The notes below the pieces were generated by a model. It was not told the origin of the DNA and made no database searches. It saw nothing but the letters and a program-made list of their open reading frames with translations. A stretch of 17,288 nt of DNA from Synergistaceae bacterium UBA1358 (GTDB taxonomy: Bacteria; Synergistota; Synergistia; Synergistales; Synergistaceae), in assembly GCA_002306075.1 (NCBI GenBank), contig DBRW01000011.1, positions 1 through 17,288 of the forward strand, read 5' to 3'. Of this stretch, positions 15,028-17,288 are shown piece by piece; the stretch's first letter is position 1, and every line of letters starts with the position of its first letter. Both the position numbers and the translations under genes were made by a program.

Positions 15028-15605
15028 TGCTGATCCTGGCCTTTTTTCAGCGCGAGCTTCAGCGGAACATAAAGTATCTGTACGATCACAGAATTGATAG
15101 CAGCTGTGCCGAATATTATGCCGAGGAATATCGCGAGCGGGACCGGCTTTACATTGGCTCCCGCATAAAAGATAAGATACATGGCGGCAATGAAGGTAAA
15201 ACCGCTGGCAAGTGTGCTGATGAACGTGCTTATAACAGGCATAAGGGAGAATCTGCCCTTTCCTGAGGGTATGCGCATGAAGGCAGCCATCACGACCGCA
15301 CCGACAAGCTCGCTGACAAAATTGAGGTAAGGTGTTCCGGGGAAAAACTGGCATATCGCTCCTGCCAGAAGGCCGATGACGGCCGCTTCTTTGAATTTCG
15401 GCCTTATGATAAGTATTGAAAGACAGTACATAGCTATTATGAAATTCGGCTTCATCCCCACGGAAAACAGCGAACCCACAAAAAACTTGAGTACTGCCCC
15501 TGCCGCAAGGAGCACTCCTACGAGGATCACATCCGATATTGAAAGGCCCTCTCCGCTCCCTGCCGACACAACTCTCTGCTTTCTCAGCTCTGCTCTCTGT
15601 TCCAT
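15024..15605 (-). CDS. TrpP-like ECF S component, predicted tryptophan transporter
   Basis: This 193-residue membrane protein has about five to six hydrophobic segments. The segment SVGMKPNFIIAMYCLSILIIRP resembles the GMKPD region of TrpP (B. subtilis YhaG) as I recall it, and the FFPGTPYLNFVSELVGA segment fits the same family. It is the first gene of an operon whose other members are the complete ECF ATPase/T module, so it should bind the substrate. The tryptophan assignment comes mainly from the UGG-specific T-box upstream. The start at 15605 (AAAGGA 9 bases before) or 15614 is credible. The frame is open to 15743, but that part is the T-box and its terminator, so it is not coding. Confidence 0.88.
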   Translation of the reverse strand: MEQRAELRKQRVVSAGSGEGLSISDVILVGVLLAAGAVLKFFVGSLFSVGMKPNFIIAMYCLSILIIRPKFKEAAVIGLLAGAICQFFPGTPYLNFVSELVGAVVMAAFMRIPSGKGRFSLMPVISTFISTLASGFTFIAAMYLIFYAGANVKPVPLAIFLGIIFGTAAINSVIVQILYVPLKLALKKGQDQQ

Positions 15606-15687
15606 ATGCACCATTCCTTTCTCGTCCTGACTCTTCTCTCTTCTCTTTTTTGCTGTACCTGGTCTCCACTCTGTTACGCATCTATAT

Positions 15688-15720
15688 AAAAAATCTGCCC
15701 TTTGAATTCTCAAAGGACAG
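15688..15720 (-). terminator. T-box-controlled terminator
   Basis: CTGTCCTTTGA (15710-15720) pairs with TCAAAGGGCAG (15695-15705), one G-T pair, around a 4-base loop; an A and six T (15688-15693) follow on the minus strand. Its 5' arm shares CTGTCCTT with the antiterminator, so the two folds exclude each other. Confidence 0.93.
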
Positions 15721-15965
15721 ATATCTTTCATCTGCGGTACCACCTTAGTTGATCCGTAAAGGATCCTCTCTTACGGATGTGCAGTCACACACCCTGCCTT
15801 TTACGCAGGCATACGTCTCGGATACTCGGCTACCGCCTTTGACCTCGCCCTCGGTGGTCCATTTGCCGATCTGCATTTCCGCAGGGTTCTCATCATCCCC
15901 GCTCTCTGTAGGCGCACGAATCGGTTTGATCTCCACTTCATCGGTTTGGATATTTGGCTATATTG
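15688..15965 (-). ncRNA. T-box riboswitch, predicted tryptophan (UGG) specifier
   Basis: On the minus strand the leader shows Stem I landmarks in order: GATGAAGTGGAGAT, the AGAGAG bulge, the GGATGATGAGAACC distal region, and the specifier segment AAATGGACCACCGAG. The triplet UGG (15859-15861) is followed by the conserved purine A and lies six bases before GAG, as in known T-boxes; it reads Trp. Next are CCTGC/GCAGG (stem II), ATCCGTAA/TTACGGAT (stem III), the T-box AAGGTGGTACCGCAG (15732-15746) and the terminator. The antiterminator pairs AAGG with CCTT and GCAGAT with ATCTGT around the UGGUACC bulge. Uncharged tRNA-Trp should switch the operon on. Confidence 0.93.
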
Positions 15966-15971
15966 GGGTGC

Positions 15972-16000
15972 AAATTATCATCAAAACATTTATTTGTCAA
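15972..16000 (-). promoter_or_regulatory. Promoter of the T-box/ECF operon
   Basis: On the minus strand a perfect TTGACA (15995-16000), a 17-base spacer and TAATTT (15972-15977) place the start near 15965, just before T-box stem I. Confidence 0.75.
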
Positions 16001-16212
16001 TACTGTTCCCGATATATCGATCTGCAAACAATATATATCCCGGGATCATCAAATTATTTCATGCAGGCGGGTCCGTTCACAACAGCCATATCCGGGCATA
16101 TTTGAGCAAAATCTTATGCGGGCAGGATAATGATTTTTTTGTTCAGACAGTTACCACCCGACATACGGCCTTTCTCTGTTATTATTTTACTGATGCAAAG
16201 GAAGTGGTGACC
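16001..16212. other. Divergent intergenic region between the ECF operon and yqeC
   Basis: No gene is supported here. The stretch is AT-rich in places (ATATATA near 16010-16040) and should hold the yqeC promoter, but no -35/-10 pair with good spacing stands out. A TATTAT near 16180 is the best -10 candidate. No riboswitch or terminator consensus was recognised. Confidence 0.4.
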
Positions 16213-17001
16213 TTGGAGACACCGTCAAACAAAAAGGACGCGGCTGCGGTGCTTTTTGAGAGTCTCGGTCTTGCGAAGCACAAAGTTATATCGATCACAG
16301 GCGGAGGGGGCAAGACATCTCTTATGTCCGCGCTTGGAAGGCACTCCTCAAGGGATGCCTTTACACTTATCACCACTACGACCAAAATATTTCCTCCGCA
16401 GGACGGATCTCCCGCCGCGACGATCGCGGAGGCTAAAGATCTTATCAATGCTCTCTCAGCCATCGGACCCTCGGCATCTATGGTGACAGCGGCAAAGGAG
16501 AAGGTCGGAGAAAAGCTTTGCGGGTACAGCCCGGAAGAAATCGCAGAGATCGCATCAGGGAGCCCCATAGGCAGGATCATAGTCGAAGCCGACGGTTCAA
16601 GAGGCCTTTCCCTGAAGGCGTATCAGGCATGGGAGCCTCCTGTCCCGGCCGTTGCGGACTGCCACTTCATCGTTGTCGGGGCGGACATTTTCATATCACC
16701 GCTCTCACCTGCCAACACATTCCGCTTTGACATCATCAAAGAGAAATTTTCGCTTGAGCCGGGGGAACTGATTTCCTTTGCAAACTGTGCCGCACTGCTC
16801 TCCGACAAGGCGGAATACCTTAAGAACTCCCCGGAACATGCCATGCGGATCCTCTTCATAAACAAGTGTGATCTGCTCACTGACGATATGATGGCGGAGA
16901 TATCGGAAAGGCTCTCCGCTCTGCTCAAGGGATACGACCATTTGGCAATGGGGTCGATGAAAGACGATGCCATCTATTTGACAAAGGAGCTGAAAAGATG
17001 A
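16213..17001 (+). CDS. yqeC: YqeC family, putative selenium-dependent hydroxylase accessory protein
   Basis: This protein of about 262 residues has a P-loop-like GGGGKT at 30-35 (VISITGGGGKTS) and the family's TTTTKIFPP shortly after. A conserved IIVEADGSRGLSLKAY segment lies in the middle and INKCDLL near the end. YqeC proteins co-occur with selenium-dependent molybdenum hydroxylases; their biochemical role is not established. The TTG at 16213 is chosen because AAAGGA ends 10 bases before it. GTG at 16207 is a close alternative, and the frame continues to 15946 through non-coding leader sequence. The stop overlaps the next gene's start (ATGA), so it is co-translated with the MocA-like gene. 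Confidence 0.9.
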   Translation: METPSNKKDAAAVLFESLGLAKHKVISITGGGGKTSLMSALGRHSSRDAFTLITTTTKIFPPQDGSPAATIAEAKDLINALSAIGPSASMVTAAKEKVGEKLCGYSPEEIAEIASGSPIGRIIVEADGSRGLSLKAYQAWEPPVPAVADCHFIVVGADIFISPLSPANTFRFDIIKEKFSLEPGELISFANCAALLSDKAEYLKNSPEHAMRILFINKCDLLTDDMMAEISERLSALLKGYDHLAMGSMKDDAIYLTKELKR

Positions 17002-17288
17002 AAGCGATACTTCTTGCTGCGGGACTCTCAAAGAGGATGGGAGTCCAGAAACTTCTCCTCCCCTTCGGCGAGAGCACTGTGGTAGAGACTGTGCTCGAAA
17101 ACATGCTGGAAGCAGACTTTTCCGAAATCATAGCGGTTTTTTCGCAGGAAGTCTGTGATGCCCTGGGTGAATTGGGAGAGGGGATCCTCACCGCGGTAAA
17201 CCCGGCTCCCGAAAGAGGACAGTCAAGCTCTCTTGCGATCGCTTTGGAAATGCTGCCCGACGGCGAGGATTTCTGCATAATGCTCGGA
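16998..17288 (+). CDS. MocA-like molybdenum cofactor nucleotidyltransferase, 3' end cut by window
   Basis: The first 97 residues are visible. The nucleotide-binding motif LAAGLSKRMG is at 6-15, followed by Lys18 of the xQKLLLPF segment. Further on are NPAPERGQSSSL and a final CIMLG that runs into the expected Asp-Gln-Pro outside the window. This is the MobA-like NTP-transferase family; MocA attaches CMP to molybdopterin for enzymes of the xanthine dehydrogenase family. The start is fixed by AAGGAG 8 bases upstream and by the ATGA overlap with yqeC. The pairing with YqeC suggests maturation of a molybdenum hydroxylase, possibly selenium-dependent. Confidence 0.9.
   Translation, partial: MKAILLAAGLSKRMGVQKLLLPFGESTVVETVLENMLEADFSEIIAVFSQEVCDALGELGEGILTAVNPAPERGQSSSLAIALEMLPDGEDFCIMLG

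Noticed and set aside
15028..15681. 218-residue extension of the first ECF ATPase
   Set aside because: It lies fully inside the S-component gene in another frame, and the ATGA start at 15027 gives a normal ATPase.
15606..15743. N-terminal extension of the S component back to 15743
   Set aside because: It starts with a GTG inside the T-box motif and runs through the terminator hairpin, so it is leader RNA rather than coding sequence.
1..17288. CRISPR array, insertion sequence, prophage or toxin-antitoxin pair
   Set aside because: No regularly spaced repeats, transposase, integrase, terminal repeats or toxin-like small gene pairs were seen; the window is ordinary chromosomal gene content.

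Overview
The window looks like chromosomal DNA of an anaerobic bacterium. It has moderately high GC, strong Shine-Dalgarno sequences, sigma-A-type promoters, a T-box riboswitch and a rubrerythrin. It also holds a YqeC/MocA-like pair of the kind found with selenium-dependent molybdenum hydroxylases. Synergistota is my best guess and a clostridial Firmicute the main alternative; this rests on gene content and style only, since no marker gene is present. No mobile element, CRISPR array, tRNA or rRNA was seen.

Left part (1-4858). On the minus strand are an aas-type fusion of acyltransferase and acyl-ACP synthetase, cut by the window edge, then rubrerythrin with its own promoter and terminator. 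Next comes a likely operon of NADH pyrophosphatase (nudC), a secreted M48 metalloprotease and corrinoid adenosyltransferase (cobO). A divergent nucleoside phosphorylase gene (ppnP) ends in a hairpin shared with the next, convergent gene.

Middle part (4859-12624). A minus-strand O-acetylhomoserine sulfhydrylase-like gene has a 150-base structured leader in which the ribosome binding site lies inside a hairpin. Divergent from it are a small acidic protein of unknown function, a DUF554 membrane protein and the biotin transporter bioY. bioY sits behind a perfect BirA-type operator, and its promoter predicts a nearly leaderless mRNA. Two convergent minus-strand genes follow, a metallo-beta-lactamase-fold protein and a DtxR/MntR-type metalloregulator. 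Then come a TSUP-family permease and a closely linked MrfA-like DEAD-box helicase.

Right part (12621-17288). A minus-strand operon of four genes, each overlapping the next by ATGA, encodes a complete ECF transporter: a TrpP-like S component, two ATPases and EcfT. It is preceded by a T-box leader whose specifier reads UGG, so the likely substrate is tryptophan. The two ATPases have complementary defects that would leave one good and one degenerate ATP site. Divergent from this operon, yqeC and a MocA-like nucleotidyltransferase run off the right edge.

The best candidates for something new are the Trp-T-box ECF operon with its asymmetric ATPases, the structured sulfhydrylase leader, and the aas gene whose acyltransferase half appears inactive.
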